Source: Mariniblastus sp.
Lineage (GTDB): Bacteria > Planctomycetota > Planctomycetia > Pirellulales > Pirellulaceae
NCBI GenBank assembly: GCA_022447555.1
Contig: JAKVBF010000001.1
Coordinates: forward strand, 393,511-457,510
Length of the DNA stretch: 64,000 nt
Direction: 5' to 3'
The position numbers were made by a program, and so were the translations under genes. Numbering within the stretch: the first letter of the stretch is position 1; each line of letters begins with the position of its first letter. The notes beneath the pieces were generated by a model. That model saw only the letters and a program-made list of their open reading frames with translations, was not told the DNA's origin and did not search any database. Below are positions 1-7,631 of the stretch, one piece after another.

Positions 1-683
1 AGGTGGATCGGATTGAGTACGTTTCCGAACTTCAGGACGGTCTTCCGAGAGAGAACAAGCTTTTCCAATACTTCACTTCGAATGAGTGAAAGGGCTTCGT
101 CAATTCGAGACTGCCACCCATCAAACGTGGGTGAGTAGCTTGTGGACTGAGCGGCGGGAAAGCCTGCCTTGAAGGGGGTTGGCTGAAACGAGATCTGCTG
201 CACATCGAGTTTCGCCTGCTCGACATCAGCCAAATTGATGATGGTCAATGCGAGCGTGTCTTCCGACACGATGATTCGAGGCAGCATGAATCTTCCGGCC
301 CCGAAACCTTCCCAGTTGGAGGCCGACGCATTGAACGAACAACCACCATAGAACTTTAGGTGTGGATTACCTTTCAAGATGGCCCGGCACTGAGCAACGG
401 ACTGCGAGATGTCGCTATCGGCTTTGACTTTGATCTCTGAGGCGATCCCGACACCAGCGGTCACGATGGAGGATGTACGATCGACCCAAGCAACTTTTGC
501 CGACTCTTGGTTTGCATTAAGAAATTCCCAAGCATTCAAACCTGCGTGCGGCATCTTGATTGACAAAGGGAAATCTGCATCGGTCAAGCTTGGGATGAGC
601 GAATTGATTTTTTCCAGAATCGCTGAAGTGAAGCGCGTCTCCTGCTTCGAGCGGACATCAAATTTCATCTCGTTTTCGTTCAT
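1..683 (-). CDS. menF: Isochorismate synthase (MenF/EntC family), 5' part only
   Basis: Reading the minus strand from ATG at 683 gives an uninterrupted frame of about 227 codons that leaves the window at base 1. Around residues 113-135 it carries FYGGCSFNA...WEGFGAGRFMLPRI, typical of the N-terminal half of chorismate-utilising enzymes. Near residues 205-215 it has EKLVLSRKTVL, matching the conserved KIVLAR block of isochorismate synthases. The family converts chorismate to isochorismate, the first step towards menaquinone (or a siderophore). The catalytic C-terminal half lies outside the window. A TGA in frame at 690-692 makes 683 the first possible ATG; no strong ribosome binding site is visible. 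Menaquinone rather than siderophore synthesis is the likelier role in a planctomycete, but the neighbours that would decide this are off the edge. Anthranilate or aminodeoxychorismate synthase is less likely. Confidence 0.8.
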   Translation of the reverse strand, partial: MNENEMKFDVRSKQETRFTSAILEKINSLIPSLTDADFPLSIKMPHAGLNAWEFLNANQESAKVAWVDRTSSIVTAGVGIASEIKVKADSDISQSVAQCRAILKGNPHLKFYGGCSFNASASNWEGFGAGRFMLPRIIVSEDTLALTIINLADVEQAKLDVQQISFQPTPFKAGFPAAQSTSYSPTFDGWQSRIDEALSLIRSEVLEKLVLSRKTVLKFGNVLNPIH

Positions 684-1386
684 TCGACGTCAGAATTTGG
701 ACTGGATTTTGTGGAGTTAAGTCAGGACCTTAACTTCGCTAAAAGAGATTGGCAACATGAAAAGAGGATGGGCGCTGAATCTTACCTGTTTTCGTTTTGC
801 ATTCGAGTCATCACCACAAAGACCGATTTTAAAGTGACCCGATAACACCTTAAACCCCGAAACAACCATTTACCTTGAATATCGGTCGTCAATCTGTCTT
901 TTGTTTTCTGCCCCAGAAAATCTCGCTGATTGGCTGCTCTTACTGGTTGGATTTTTAAAATAATCCGCGTGGGATACGCGGTCTGTTGGTGCCCGTCACC
1001 CCCGTGTGCTGCATTAGCGAGGATTGTCCGGCGAGTTCATTTCCCGACCGCCAACCTCAGCGCACCAGCGGTCGATATACTGAGAGAGCGGGTGATGGTT
1101 GGCAGGAGTAAATTGTTTTAAGTGAGAACTTTTAATTGATAAATCCAACTCAGTTACTCCCGTAGGCGTTTAACATAAGGCCGGTCTTTTCGACCACACT
1201 CTTTGAATTAGGCCAATCTTTTTTACCGCACTCCGTGCAATGGGATTTAATCTTAAATGAGCCCAACCTAGATGAAGGCCGACGGCGGTTGGCGATTCCC
1301 TCTCCCGAGCTTATAAAACAATCTTGAAGCAGCTAAAACTGTACCCTGTGTTGCTTAACTTTGTTTTTTATAAATTAGGAAGAACG
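684..1386. other. 703-bp intergenic region with inverted repeats
   Basis: No convincing coding frame was found. It contains a perfect 6-bp hairpin (CCGCGT, 965-970, with ACGCGG, 976-981). It also contains two mutually exclusive pairings: GACCGC (1046-1051) with GCGGTC (1068-1073), or GCCAACC (1050-1056) with GGTTGGC (1097-1103) enclosing CTCAG/CTGAG. It must hold the divergent promoters of menF and the gene at 1387. No known RNA family was recognised. Confidence 0.4.
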
Positions 1387-1770
1387 ATGGCAGAAAAAAT
1401 TTGTGATTTTGAATTTCATCACATCAATAATACATACAACCGTGATGGCGATACTTTGCGGGTTCACGTCAATTGGAAGACCGATACTGATATTGAAAAG
1501 TACGGTGCCGTGATGGGAACACTCACCGTAGAGCACGATATGACTAATCCAAATGCAACAAGTGGTTCTTGCCAGTGGCAGGGAGAAGCGTTTCTTCCAG
1601 ACGGCAGTCGCGCGATGGGTTGGGCTGAGGGCACCTGGGAAACAACGGGCGACCACGTCTGGACGCTTAAAATGGAAGGTTGGGATAGCCTCTCAGGTAA
1701 GATGCAAAGCGAAAGTGTCATGCAACTGGAAACGCTTACGTGGAAAGGCACTTCCTACAAAATCGAATAG
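1387..1770 (+). CDS. Hypothetical beta-rich protein
   Basis: 127 aa. I start it at MAEKICDF because AGGA lies about 7 bases upstream; an in-frame ATG does not precede it closely, and the upstream extension from 1324 is low in coding quality. The sequence alternates short polar and hydrophobic stretches rich in Trp, Thr and Gly (GEAFLPDGSRAMGWAEGTWE, then WTLKMEGWDSLSGKMQSES), suggesting an all-beta, lipocalin- or dirigent-like small barrel. There is no signal peptide or membrane segment. I do not recognise the family. It is followed by a strong Rho-independent terminator at 1875-1912, so it is probably a single-gene transcript. Confidence 0.7.
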   Translation: MAEKICDFEFHHINNTYNRDGDTLRVHVNWKTDTDIEKYGAVMGTLTVEHDMTNPNATSGSCQWQGEAFLPDGSRAMGWAEGTWETTGDHVWTLKMEGWDSLSGKMQSESVMQLETLTWKGTSYKIE

Positions 1771-1874
1771 CCATTTCGCATCTCACAGCCAGTCTCTAAA
1801 GATGCAACTGCTTACAGGCAGACTTGCCAATGCGTCGAAAACGCTCAATCTAAAAATCCTAATCAAGGCGAAGC

Positions 1875-1912
1875 AAGCCGGTGGGTTTGTTCATTGCCCA
1901 CCGGCTTTTTTT
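1875..1912 (+). terminator. Rho-independent terminator (short copy of dispersed 3' element)
   Basis: An 11-bp perfect stem (1875-1885 with 1897-1907), loop tttgttcattg, then a run of seven T. The sequence GGTGGGTTnGTTCATTGCCC is shared with the terminators at 7385 and 14743, so it belongs to the repeated 3' element family. It terminates the gene ending at 1770. The stop codon of the minus-strand ORF at 1911-2003 abuts its T-tract. Confidence 0.85.
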
Positions 1913-2003
1913 AGCTGCCAGCGTTTGCCCACCTAATCAGCAGATAACCACCGCACAGCAGAACAACTGTTAGGATCACCTCTTCGACAGACAGATACAC
2001 CAT
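1911..2003 (-). CDS. Putative 30-aa single-pass membrane microprotein
   Basis: The ORF reads MVYLSVEEVILTVV... then LLCGGYLLIRWANAGS. It has one hydrophobic helix of about 16 residues followed by a positively charged/Trp boundary (IRW), the usual pattern of a single transmembrane segment. A ribosome binding site, GAGGT, is placed 5-6 bases before the ATG at 2003. Its TAA stop (1911-1913) touches the T-tract of the convergent terminator. I recognise no family. The size and hydrophobicity resemble type I toxin peptides or small stress membrane proteins, which is only inference. Evidence that it is real: a good ribosome binding site plus ideal membrane topology. Evidence against: very short length. 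Confidence 0.4.
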   Translation of the reverse strand: MVYLSVEEVILTVVLLCGGYLLIRWANAGS

Positions 2004-2334
2004 TCATCACCTCGGGTGGGCCTCAGAGCCTATCCAGATTTTTAATTTATGATGGGGATTTTAAATGGTCGACCGTTTTTAATTCGATCATTCTCCAAAC
2101 CCTGTCTCGACAAATCCAATCCCGCACGGCCTGAAAGACTCAGCTTTTTTTGTCATAAAACCGCCAGTTAAGTCGCATTTACGGGCCGTTTTAGGGGAGC
2201 CCGAGTTATCCGAATGGTAGCATCTAAGATTTTTGTATTTTCGTTAAGGACAATCTCAGGAATAATAAAAGAAAACGTACAACAAAAAGCAAACCTTTGA
2301 TCACACGCATCGAAAACGGAAAACGGAGGAAACG
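2004..2334. other. Intergenic region upstream of the PDZ gene
   Basis: 331 bases, A/T rich towards the right, with no coding frame that I can support on either strand. It presumably contains the promoter of the gene at 2335, but no -35/-10 pair stands out. Confidence 0.4.
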
Positions 2335-3399
2335 ATGAAAACGGCGCAAGTTTCACTTCTTATTATCTTGTCAACTTTTTTTATCATGCTTCCACCCAAT
2401 GCATGCTCACAAGAAAGAAATAAGCAACCAGAAGAGCAGCCAGCCGTCTTGCAAAATCCAGATGGTAAAGAACCAAATCAGGAAGAGCTCTCGGGAGTGC
2501 AACAAGAATCGTCTGGTCGCCAAGGTACACCGTACGACACCCCAGGCAAAGTTGTTGTCATCGGGCCAGATGGAAAAAAGCTTGAGCTAGACACCTCCGG
2601 CGCTGATGGCGTCATCTTGAAACAGACCATTCAGTCGATCACCGAAAACGGTGAACAACAGATGCGCGTTCAAGGCAAGGCTATCATGATTGGTCCCGAT
2701 GGCACACGGACAGAATTCGACTTAGCCAAACCATTAGAAATGAATCAAGACCTGAATGATTTAGGATTACCAAGTCGACTCGATCGAGTTCAGCGGCTGC
2801 TAAAAACCCTCTCGGATAACGCGGAGATAAACAATCTGTTGCCACAGCACCGATTTGCAATGCCCATGCCTTGGCAACCGAAGCGTCGTGACATGGGTGA
2901 ATTTACAATCGGCCTTAAATGCAGCCGTATCACGGAAGCACTACGACACCATCTAGATTTAAATAATCAAAACGGCTTGATCGTCGACAAGGTTGATGAG
3001 AATTCACCGGCTGCTAAAGCCGGGGTTCAGCAGTACGACATCCTGCTCTATGCCGACCAGGAGGATCTGATTTCTGTTCAAAATCTGACCAATGTCGTTA
3101 CAAAGGCAGGTAACGAAGGGCTCCCTCTTTCATTGAATCTGTTACGCAAAGGAAAAGAGCTGGGCATCGAAGTAGAACCAATAAAGCGACCTACTGACGT
3201 ACAGAGACTCGGTCGCGGACTATGGAGCCCCATCGCGCCAGATTTAATTATCGGTGGCGAAATAGAATTAGAAGATTTCGACCAACGGATCCAACAGATG
3301 AAAGAACAGATGCAAAAACAAATGGAAGAAATGCATGAACAGATGAGGTTATTGCGAGATCAAACGCCAGAAAATGGATCCGACAGATCGGGCTTTTAA
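2335..3399 (+). CDS. Secreted PDZ-domain protein
   Basis: 354 aa with a strong ribosome binding site (GGAGGAAACG before ATG). Residues 1-25 form a signal peptide (KTAQVSLLIILSTFFIML). Residues 26-60 are a Gln/Glu/Pro-rich linker. Residues 60-140 contain two related segments (VVVIGPDGKKLELD and IMIGPDGTRTEFDL). A PDZ domain spans about 195-285 (NGLIVDKVDENSPAAKAGVQ..DILL), the part that in HtrA/DegP proteases binds C-terminal peptides. No trypsin-like protease domain or Ser-His-Asp triad is present, so this is a PDZ-only protein. The C-terminus (about 305-345) is a Met/Gln/Glu-rich coiled coil (QMKEQMQKQMEEMHEQM). It is followed after 64 bases by a lipoprotein gene on the same strand, so the two are probably co-transcribed. 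It may be an envelope scaffold; the partner is unknown. Confidence 0.8.
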   Translation: MKTAQVSLLIILSTFFIMLPPNACSQERNKQPEEQPAVLQNPDGKEPNQEELSGVQQESSGRQGTPYDTPGKVVVIGPDGKKLELDTSGADGVILKQTIQSITENGEQQMRVQGKAIMIGPDGTRTEFDLAKPLEMNQDLNDLGLPSRLDRVQRLLKTLSDNAEINNLLPQHRFAMPMPWQPKRRDMGEFTIGLKCSRITEALRHHLDLNNQNGLIVDKVDENSPAAKAGVQQYDILLYADQEDLISVQNLTNVVTKAGNEGLPLSLNLLRKGKELGIEVEPIKRPTDVQRLGRGLWSPIAPDLIIGGEIELEDFDQRIQQMKEQMQKQMEEMHEQMRLLRDQTPENGSDRSGF

Positions 3400-3463
3400 T
3401 GGCCACGCATCCAGAGTTAAAATCCGAATGACTAAATTCGATTCTCATTAAGGATAAAATTTC

Positions 3464-3772
3464 ATGCGATCTTTCGTTTGCTTGCTTTTCTTAGCTTCAT
3501 CGTCACTGTTCATTTCGGGGTGTGCGAAACCAGAAATATCAAAACTCTTGGAAGAATACGGCGTTCTCTCCGAAGAAATTCGGACAATCGAATTGACCGA
3601 GCCAATGGATAAAGCTGCCTTCGATAAAGCGAACGAACGGCAAGATGCCATTCTTGAAGAGATTCTCGAAATCGATCCTGCTGCAACTTTTCCAGACACT
3701 GGCCAATCTATCATGGAATGGCAGCTACAACATTCAGATCTCGAAAACCATACGAGCAACGACTTATTTTAG
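3464..3772 (+). CDS. Small lipoprotein, hypothetical
   Basis: 102 aa. A lipoprotein signal (MRSFVCLLFLASSSLFISGC) has a clear lipobox ISGC at Cys20. The mature part is acidic and predicted helical (LLEEYGVLSEEIRTIEL, DAILEEILEID), without recognisable domains. It lies 64 bases downstream of the PDZ gene on the same strand, suggesting one envelope-associated operon. AAGGA upstream of the ATG is a weak ribosome binding site. Confidence 0.7.
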   Translation: MRSFVCLLFLASSSLFISGCAKPEISKLLEEYGVLSEEIRTIELTEPMDKAAFDKANERQDAILEEILEIDPAATFPDTGQSIMEWQLQHSDLENHTSNDLF

Positions 3773-3964
3773 AGAATTAAAAATACTCTACTTTTCTGCA
3801 GTCATGCGGCGCCAACGGTTGAATAGAAACCGACACTTCCTCTTCGCTCATCGTTAAGGCTCTTGCCGGGCGGGGGGGCTAGGGGCATGAAAACCGTGAG
3901 ACCATTTTTTTTTACAATTGGAATGCTAGAGCTAGTCTTAGTTTTTCAACGCGTGGCGGCTGAT

Positions 3965-4291
3965 TCATTGTCCATCGGCCTTTTCTTGTTCTTCAAGTAT
4001 CTCTTGCTTGCGCTCCTCAGTGAGTCGTCGTTTGAAAACACCAATGGTCTTGATCATCCCGTGGTGATCCAGTTGGTCATGAACCTCTGACCCCTTCACC
4101 ACAGCTTCTTTTTTAAAACCGAAAACGGATCCCGATGCCATTTCTGTCGTCACTTGTGACCGGCCCCTAAAATTAGATAGGCCCACTAGCTCCCAGCCGT
4201 CCCAGCCCATTTCATTCATCATTCTGTCCACCGCATCGCCACTGTCATGAACAGGTAAGACTCGTCGCTTGTATTCCCACTGGTCCATCAT
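3965..4291 (-). CDS. DUF4177-like protein
   Basis: 108 aa. It starts with MMDQWEYKRRV and continues to NEMGWDGWELVGLSNF, the hallmark of DUF4177-type small proteins (WEYK...LNxxGxxGWELV), usually a compact alpha/beta fold. No signal peptide. The C-terminal third (RRLTEERKQEILEEQEKADGQ) is charged and helical. Function is unknown in the family. The second of two adjacent Met codons (4288) is an equally good start. It stands alone, divergent from the gene at 4621. Confidence 0.7.
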   Translation of the reverse strand: MMDQWEYKRRVLPVHDSGDAVDRMMNEMGWDGWELVGLSNFRGRSQVTTEMASGSVFGFKKEAVVKGSEVHDQLDHHGMIKTIGVFKRRLTEERKQEILEEQEKADGQ

Positions 4292-4620
4292 CTTCCCTTT
4301 ATTGCTTCAATTACTTTATCGCCACATCATCCTAAGTAGCAATGCGCCGCCAGCTGCACTTCCAGTCAACCCATATCAAGTAGACGTAAATCAAATAGGT
4401 GTAAATCAAGTATACACTCAACGCTCCCCCAACTCGAAGTACGCTTGACTGAACACCGGCCGAAGCATGTTGCCCGTTACCATCGTTTTGTTCCCTACTG
4501 CTGTCGGCCGAGTCCCGGGGTTTGCAGCGTCCAAATTCTTTTACGTTTACTTCTGGATCAAGGCATGCTGTAATAAAAAGGACTGATCTGATCGTCGATT
4601 CTGAGAAAAGGGGCTAAGGT
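4292..4620. other. Divergent intergenic region with short direct repeats
   Basis: 329 bases between divergent genes. At about 4373-4416 a motif of the form (A)ATCAAGTA/ATCAAATA occurs three times with spacing near 14-16 bases. This could be an operator for a repeat-binding regulator, but no factor can be named. No gene is visible. Confidence 0.35.
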
Positions 4621-4995
4621 ATGTTGAAACAGCGAGCTGCGTGTGTCGGGGTACTGGTTTGCCTTGGCTTGGTGTGCGTTGCCGGGATGGTCTTATCTCA
4701 GCCGCCCCGAGCAGTTGGAGTTGATGCGGAGACTGGCCAGGTTTCAAATCCCGCGTCCGCGATTGATGTCTCGAAGATCTACGGCAAGATTCAGATCGTC
4801 GAATCCTTTCCCGATTACAAAGTTCAGGTTGTCGACTCCTTTCCAGATTTAAGAGTTCAAGTCGTCAACTCGTTTCCTGACAAGTCGGGCAAGTGGCAGA
4901 TCGTCAATTCTTTCCCTGACTTCAAAATTCAAATCGTCGAATCATTTCCGGACTTCAAAATCAAATACGTGAGTTCGTTTCCGGGCGAAGAGTGA
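4621..4995 (+). CDS. Exported SFPD-repeat protein, probable 7(1) septoil-knot (Septknot) family
   Basis: 124 aa. Residues 1-27 form a signal peptide (RAACVGVLVCLGLVCVAGM). After a short linker the protein is six copies of an 11-residue unit, consensus (K/R)(I/V)Q(I/V)V-x-SFPD-(F/Y/L): SFPD/SFPG at residues 62, 73, 84, 97, 108 and 119. A two-residue expansion (KSGKW) sits between units three and four. I recall this pattern from the small family named 7(1) septoil knot, in which a tiny all-beta chain forms a deep 7_1 knot; this family call is from memory and unverified. The function of that family is not established. The gene stands alone, with AAGG just before the start. If the family call is wrong it remains a secreted short-repeat beta protein. 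Confidence 0.65.
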   Translation: MLKQRAACVGVLVCLGLVCVAGMVLSQPPRAVGVDAETGQVSNPASAIDVSKIYGKIQIVESFPDYKVQVVDSFPDLRVQVVNSFPDKSGKWQIVNSFPDFKIQIVESFPDFKIKYVSSFPGEE

Positions 4996-5176
4996 ATCCA
5001 CTGACGGCGGCCTTGCCATTACCCCCTTTGAGCCGCTGGCAGGTTGGTTGTGTTATTCGACCGAGCAGTAACGACGTGGGTTTCATCGACCCCGTCTCTT
5101 GGGTAATAATGGACGCAAGCCTTTTTTCTTTGGGCGGAAAAACCCACAACCCTAATACCATAGGTTAACGAGCGAT

Positions 5177-5728
5177 ATGTTTAGCAAAGATCGACTACTG
5201 TTTCAATTGAGTCGGACTCGCGTACTGACACTTCAAATGATGGATCGAATTGATGATGAGCAATGGTTTGAGATGCCGATGGGGGTGACCCACGTCGCCT
5301 GGAACGTTGGGCACATCGCCATTGCAGAATATTATCTAGGGCTATTCTTAGTGCGCGGTGCAAAAGACACGGACACCGAGATCATTCCCGAGGCTTACAG
5401 TGGTCTGTTCGGATATGGTTCGGAAGTCTCAGCCGACCGGGCAATCTATCCAAGTCCGGATGAACTGCGAGCCGTACTGAATCAGGTGCATGATCAGGTG
5501 ATGATGGAAACGAGAGAGATGGCTGTCGAGGCGTTGGATGAGCCTTGTACTTTTGACCATCCCGACTTTGATCATCACCCGATCTTCACCACCAAGGGAG
5601 GTTCGCTGGAGTGGCTTTCTTACCACGAACACGTACATATCGGTCAAATGGGACTTTTGCGCAGGACGTTTGGCCAGAAGCCGATTGAGTACTTCGAAGA
5701 GTCGCGCGCCGGCAAAAAATTCGTATAA
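5177..5728 (+). CDS. DinB-like (DinB_2) four-helix metal-binding protein
   Basis: 183 aa, cytosolic. DinB-superfamily features: an N-terminal helix (LLFQLSRTRVLTLQMMDRI), the WNVGHIAIAEYYLG helix supplying the first metal-ligand His, and a C-terminal YHEHVHIGQMGLLRR helix with further His residues. These three positions form the usual divalent-metal triad of DinB/YfiT-like thiol-dependent enzymes. Substrate is unknown; some relatives are bacillithiol- or mycothiol-type transferases. It appears monocistronic. Length fits the family (150-190 aa). Confidence 0.8.
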   Translation: MFSKDRLLFQLSRTRVLTLQMMDRIDDEQWFEMPMGVTHVAWNVGHIAIAEYYLGLFLVRGAKDTDTEIIPEAYSGLFGYGSEVSADRAIYPSPDELRAVLNQVHDQVMMETREMAVEALDEPCTFDHPDFDHHPIFTTKGGSLEWLSYHEHVHIGQMGLLRRTFGQKPIEYFEESRAGKKFV

Positions 5729-5751
5729 ACGACAATGCCGTCGATTCCGTA

Positions 5752-5850
5752 GTGTCTAGCCTAGTTGGGACAATTCTGGCCAGCGGAAGTCATGATTTTA
5801 CGATCTGCCTGTGGCATACCGCACCTTGGCATGAACGCATCCATCACCTA
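5752..5850 (+). pseudogene. Remnant of the C-terminal WD40 repeat of a kinase/WD40 protein
   Basis: Only one short stretch is convincing: GTILASGSHDFTICLWHTAPW (about 5767-5830), a near-consensus WD40 blade end (LASGSxDxTIxLW) like those ending planctomycete Ser/Thr-kinase-WD40 proteins. Nothing WD40-like precedes or follows it; the frame runs on to 6036 with unconvincing sequence. I read it as the tail of a deleted gene. A chance match is possible. Confidence 0.35.
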
Positions 5851-6150
5851 CGGATTCGCCACAACCAGATCAAAGGACAGGTAGACGAACAACCACCTGC
5901 CAAGCAGGTCGAAGATTTCACGGTCTCTGCTAAAAGGTCTGGGCCGCCATCAGATAGGGTCACCAAAATGAGGGAGAGTGCGTTCACTCATTCGGGTGGG
6001 TTGATCAAGGTCCTCTTACCCGCTGAGGGGAAGTAGCTTACAGAACACGATCGGGATGAGCGAATTTTTTTTGACAGGTCAAGGCTCGGAGGTACGATGA
6101 AATTGCCTGCCTCGTTTCCACGTATCTGATTCATTCACGATTGGGAGCTA
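5851..6150. other. Intergenic region, nothing recognised
   Basis: About 300 bases between the WD40 remnant and the alpha/beta hydrolase gene. Frames here lack family resemblance. It should contain the promoter of the gene at 6151. Confidence 0.35.
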
Positions 6151-7254
6151 ATGACGATGCGACAATTCTATCTATATCGAATCGGACTACTGAATTATTT
6201 ATTAGGTTGTTTGGTGATTCCGGTGTTGGTATCCGAGGGATGGAGCCAGGATCAGATCTTTATCGATCCGTTGTACGGAACCGATAAAGTGGTCGTCAAC
6301 GACATCTATCGGCCCGGCGCCCGACGCGTGGGAGGGACAACCGTCAATTTGCGCTATGACCTGTATCGCCCGGCGACGTTGAGTGGAGGGCCGATTCTTC
6401 CAGAAACGCTTCCCGGTATGGTGCTAGTTCACGGTGGTGGTTTTGTGCAGGGGAGCAAGACGAATTCAGGAATCGTCCAGATGGCCGAGTATTTTTCACA
6501 GCGGGGTTACGTGGTCGCCTCGATCAATTATCGGTTAATCAACACGGGGAATCCCCTATTGGACCCGGCGGTCGAAGCGGGACCGTTCCCAGTCTTTCCG
6601 CCGACCGATCCGAATGACTACAACAATTGGGCCAATAACCCATTCAATTACGGGGCGCGAATCGCCAACGGGGCCAATGCGGCCCATAACGACACGTCTT
6701 ATTTCGCCAACCAGTTCTTCGGGGATGCGATAGAACTCGGGATCGATATGGATCGCGTCGCATTAGCCGGCAGTTCAGCCGGGGCGATCACATCGCTGAT
6801 GGCGGGTTACGGAGATCATGCGAATGGACCGCAGAATGATTTTGGAACGGTGATCAGTCTGGCCGGCGCTTTGTACGGCCTCGAATACCTAGTCGATGCG
6901 GACGATCCAGCCCTCTGGTTTCAGCACGGCACAAATGATACGACGGTCCCTTACTCAAACGCGGAACGACTGTTAGGTCGAGCGCTCGATGTCGGATTGA
7001 CCCATACTCTGCATACCCATCAGTCCGGTCATTCGATTTTTGAGCCATTTTTTAATTCTCGTACAGACGCCGGTTTGACGTTCGCCGAAGACAGCACGCG
7101 GTTCTTATATAACCAGATGAACTTGGCCGAACTGGCAAGCGTCCCTGAGCCGAGCTGCGTCAGCGTGTTGGGGGCCTTGGCTTTGCCGGCGTTCTTGCTG
7201 CGGCGCAGGCGACCGCTTGGTCGCCCTCGCTATCAAACCACCGGGAACAGCTGA
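6151..7254 (+). CDS. Secreted alpha/beta hydrolase (carboxylesterase/lipase type) with PEP-CTERM anchor
   Basis: 367 aa. Signal peptide in residues 1-35. Oxyanion-hole motif VHGGGF (about 92-97), nucleophile elbow GSSAG (about 209), acid within FQHGTND and His within HQSGHS complete a Ser-Asp-His triad of the hormone-sensitive-lipase/feruloyl-esterase type. The last 30 residues are a PEP-CTERM sorting signal: VPEP, a hydrophobic helix (SVLGALALPAFLL) and RRRR, which in exosortase systems is cut and replaced on export. GGGAG lies 3 bases from ATG 6151 but 9 bases from ATG 6157, so 6157 may be the true start. Substrate is probably an ester of a polysaccharide or lipid; not determinable here. 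A copy of the dispersed 3' element follows. Confidence 0.85.
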   Translation: MTMRQFYLYRIGLLNYLLGCLVIPVLVSEGWSQDQIFIDPLYGTDKVVVNDIYRPGARRVGGTTVNLRYDLYRPATLSGGPILPETLPGMVLVHGGGFVQGSKTNSGIVQMAEYFSQRGYVVASINYRLINTGNPLLDPAVEAGPFPVFPPTDPNDYNNWANNPFNYGARIANGANAAHNDTSYFANQFFGDAIELGIDMDRVALAGSSAGAITSLMAGYGDHANGPQNDFGTVISLAGALYGLEYLVDADDPALWFQHGTNDTTVPYSNAERLLGRALDVGLTHTLHTHQSGHSIFEPFFNSRTDAGLTFAEDSTRFLYNQMNLAELASVPEPSCVSVLGALALPAFLLRRRRPLGRPRYQTTGNS

Positions 7255-7290
7255 TGCAGTTTGTCGGAAATCACTCATTGGATTCAAACG

Positions 7291-7423
7291 AGCATTGCCG
7301 GCAACCGGTGCTAGTGGAACGTCAAAGCGATCGAGATTATGTCAATCAATTAATAGCCACCCTTGGGTTGTGAAACCAAGGCAACGGGCCGGTGGGTGGG
7401 TTCATTGCCCGTGGGCCTTTTTT
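7291..7423 (+). repeat. Dispersed 3' element, copy A (about 133 bp, ends in terminator)
   Basis: Starts agcattgccggcaaccgg, then ctagtggaacgtca, then a hairpin (ccttgg...ccaagg, around 7361-7380). It ends with a GC-rich hairpin whose loop contains ttcattg (7385-7417) and a T-tract. About three quarters of positions match copy B at 14645-14780. It directly follows the hydrolase gene and serves as its 3' UTR/terminator, or is a short ncRNA with its own terminator. Confidence 0.75.
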
Positions 7424-7545
7424 CAAAACATTAGCGATATCTCAAACATGTCCCACATCAAAGCAGCCATAATCATTGCGAATCCATACCCCGACCCGAG
7501 CCAATAAAAAAACTCGATACACTCTTTTGAACCTATATCTTTCAC
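7423..7545 (-). CDS. Putative 40-aa membrane microprotein
   Basis: A GTG start at 7545 is preceded by GGAGGG with 7-8 bases spacing, an excellent ribosome binding site. The product runs (M)KDIGSKECIEFFYWLGSGYG then FAMIMAALMWDMFEISLMF, one long hydrophobic helix with a Gly-rich hinge. Its TGA stop lies against the T-tract of the convergent terminator of copy A, the same arrangement as the 30-aa ORF at 1911-2003. No homologue is recognised. It lies 86 bases downstream of the DUF1501 gene on the same strand and could be a distal operon member. Confidence 0.45.
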   Translation of the reverse strand: MKDIGSKECIEFFYWLGSGYGFAMIMAALMWDMFEISLMF

Positions 7546-7631
7546 AATCAAGCCCTCCATTTTTCCACCCGCTATTCGTCGGTAATGTTCGGATCTTGGA
7601 AAGATTCCAAGGACGAATTAAAAAGCTAGGG

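Noticed and set aside
930..1121. 63-codon plus-strand ORF in the 684-1386 gap
   Set aside because: Arg/Cys/Pro-rich, no domain, no ribosome binding site; overlaps the inverted repeats instead.
5852..6036. Continuation of the frame after the WD40-like blade as a 94-aa gene
   Set aside because: No ribosome binding site, no family resemblance beyond the single blade end, and composition unlike neighbouring genes.
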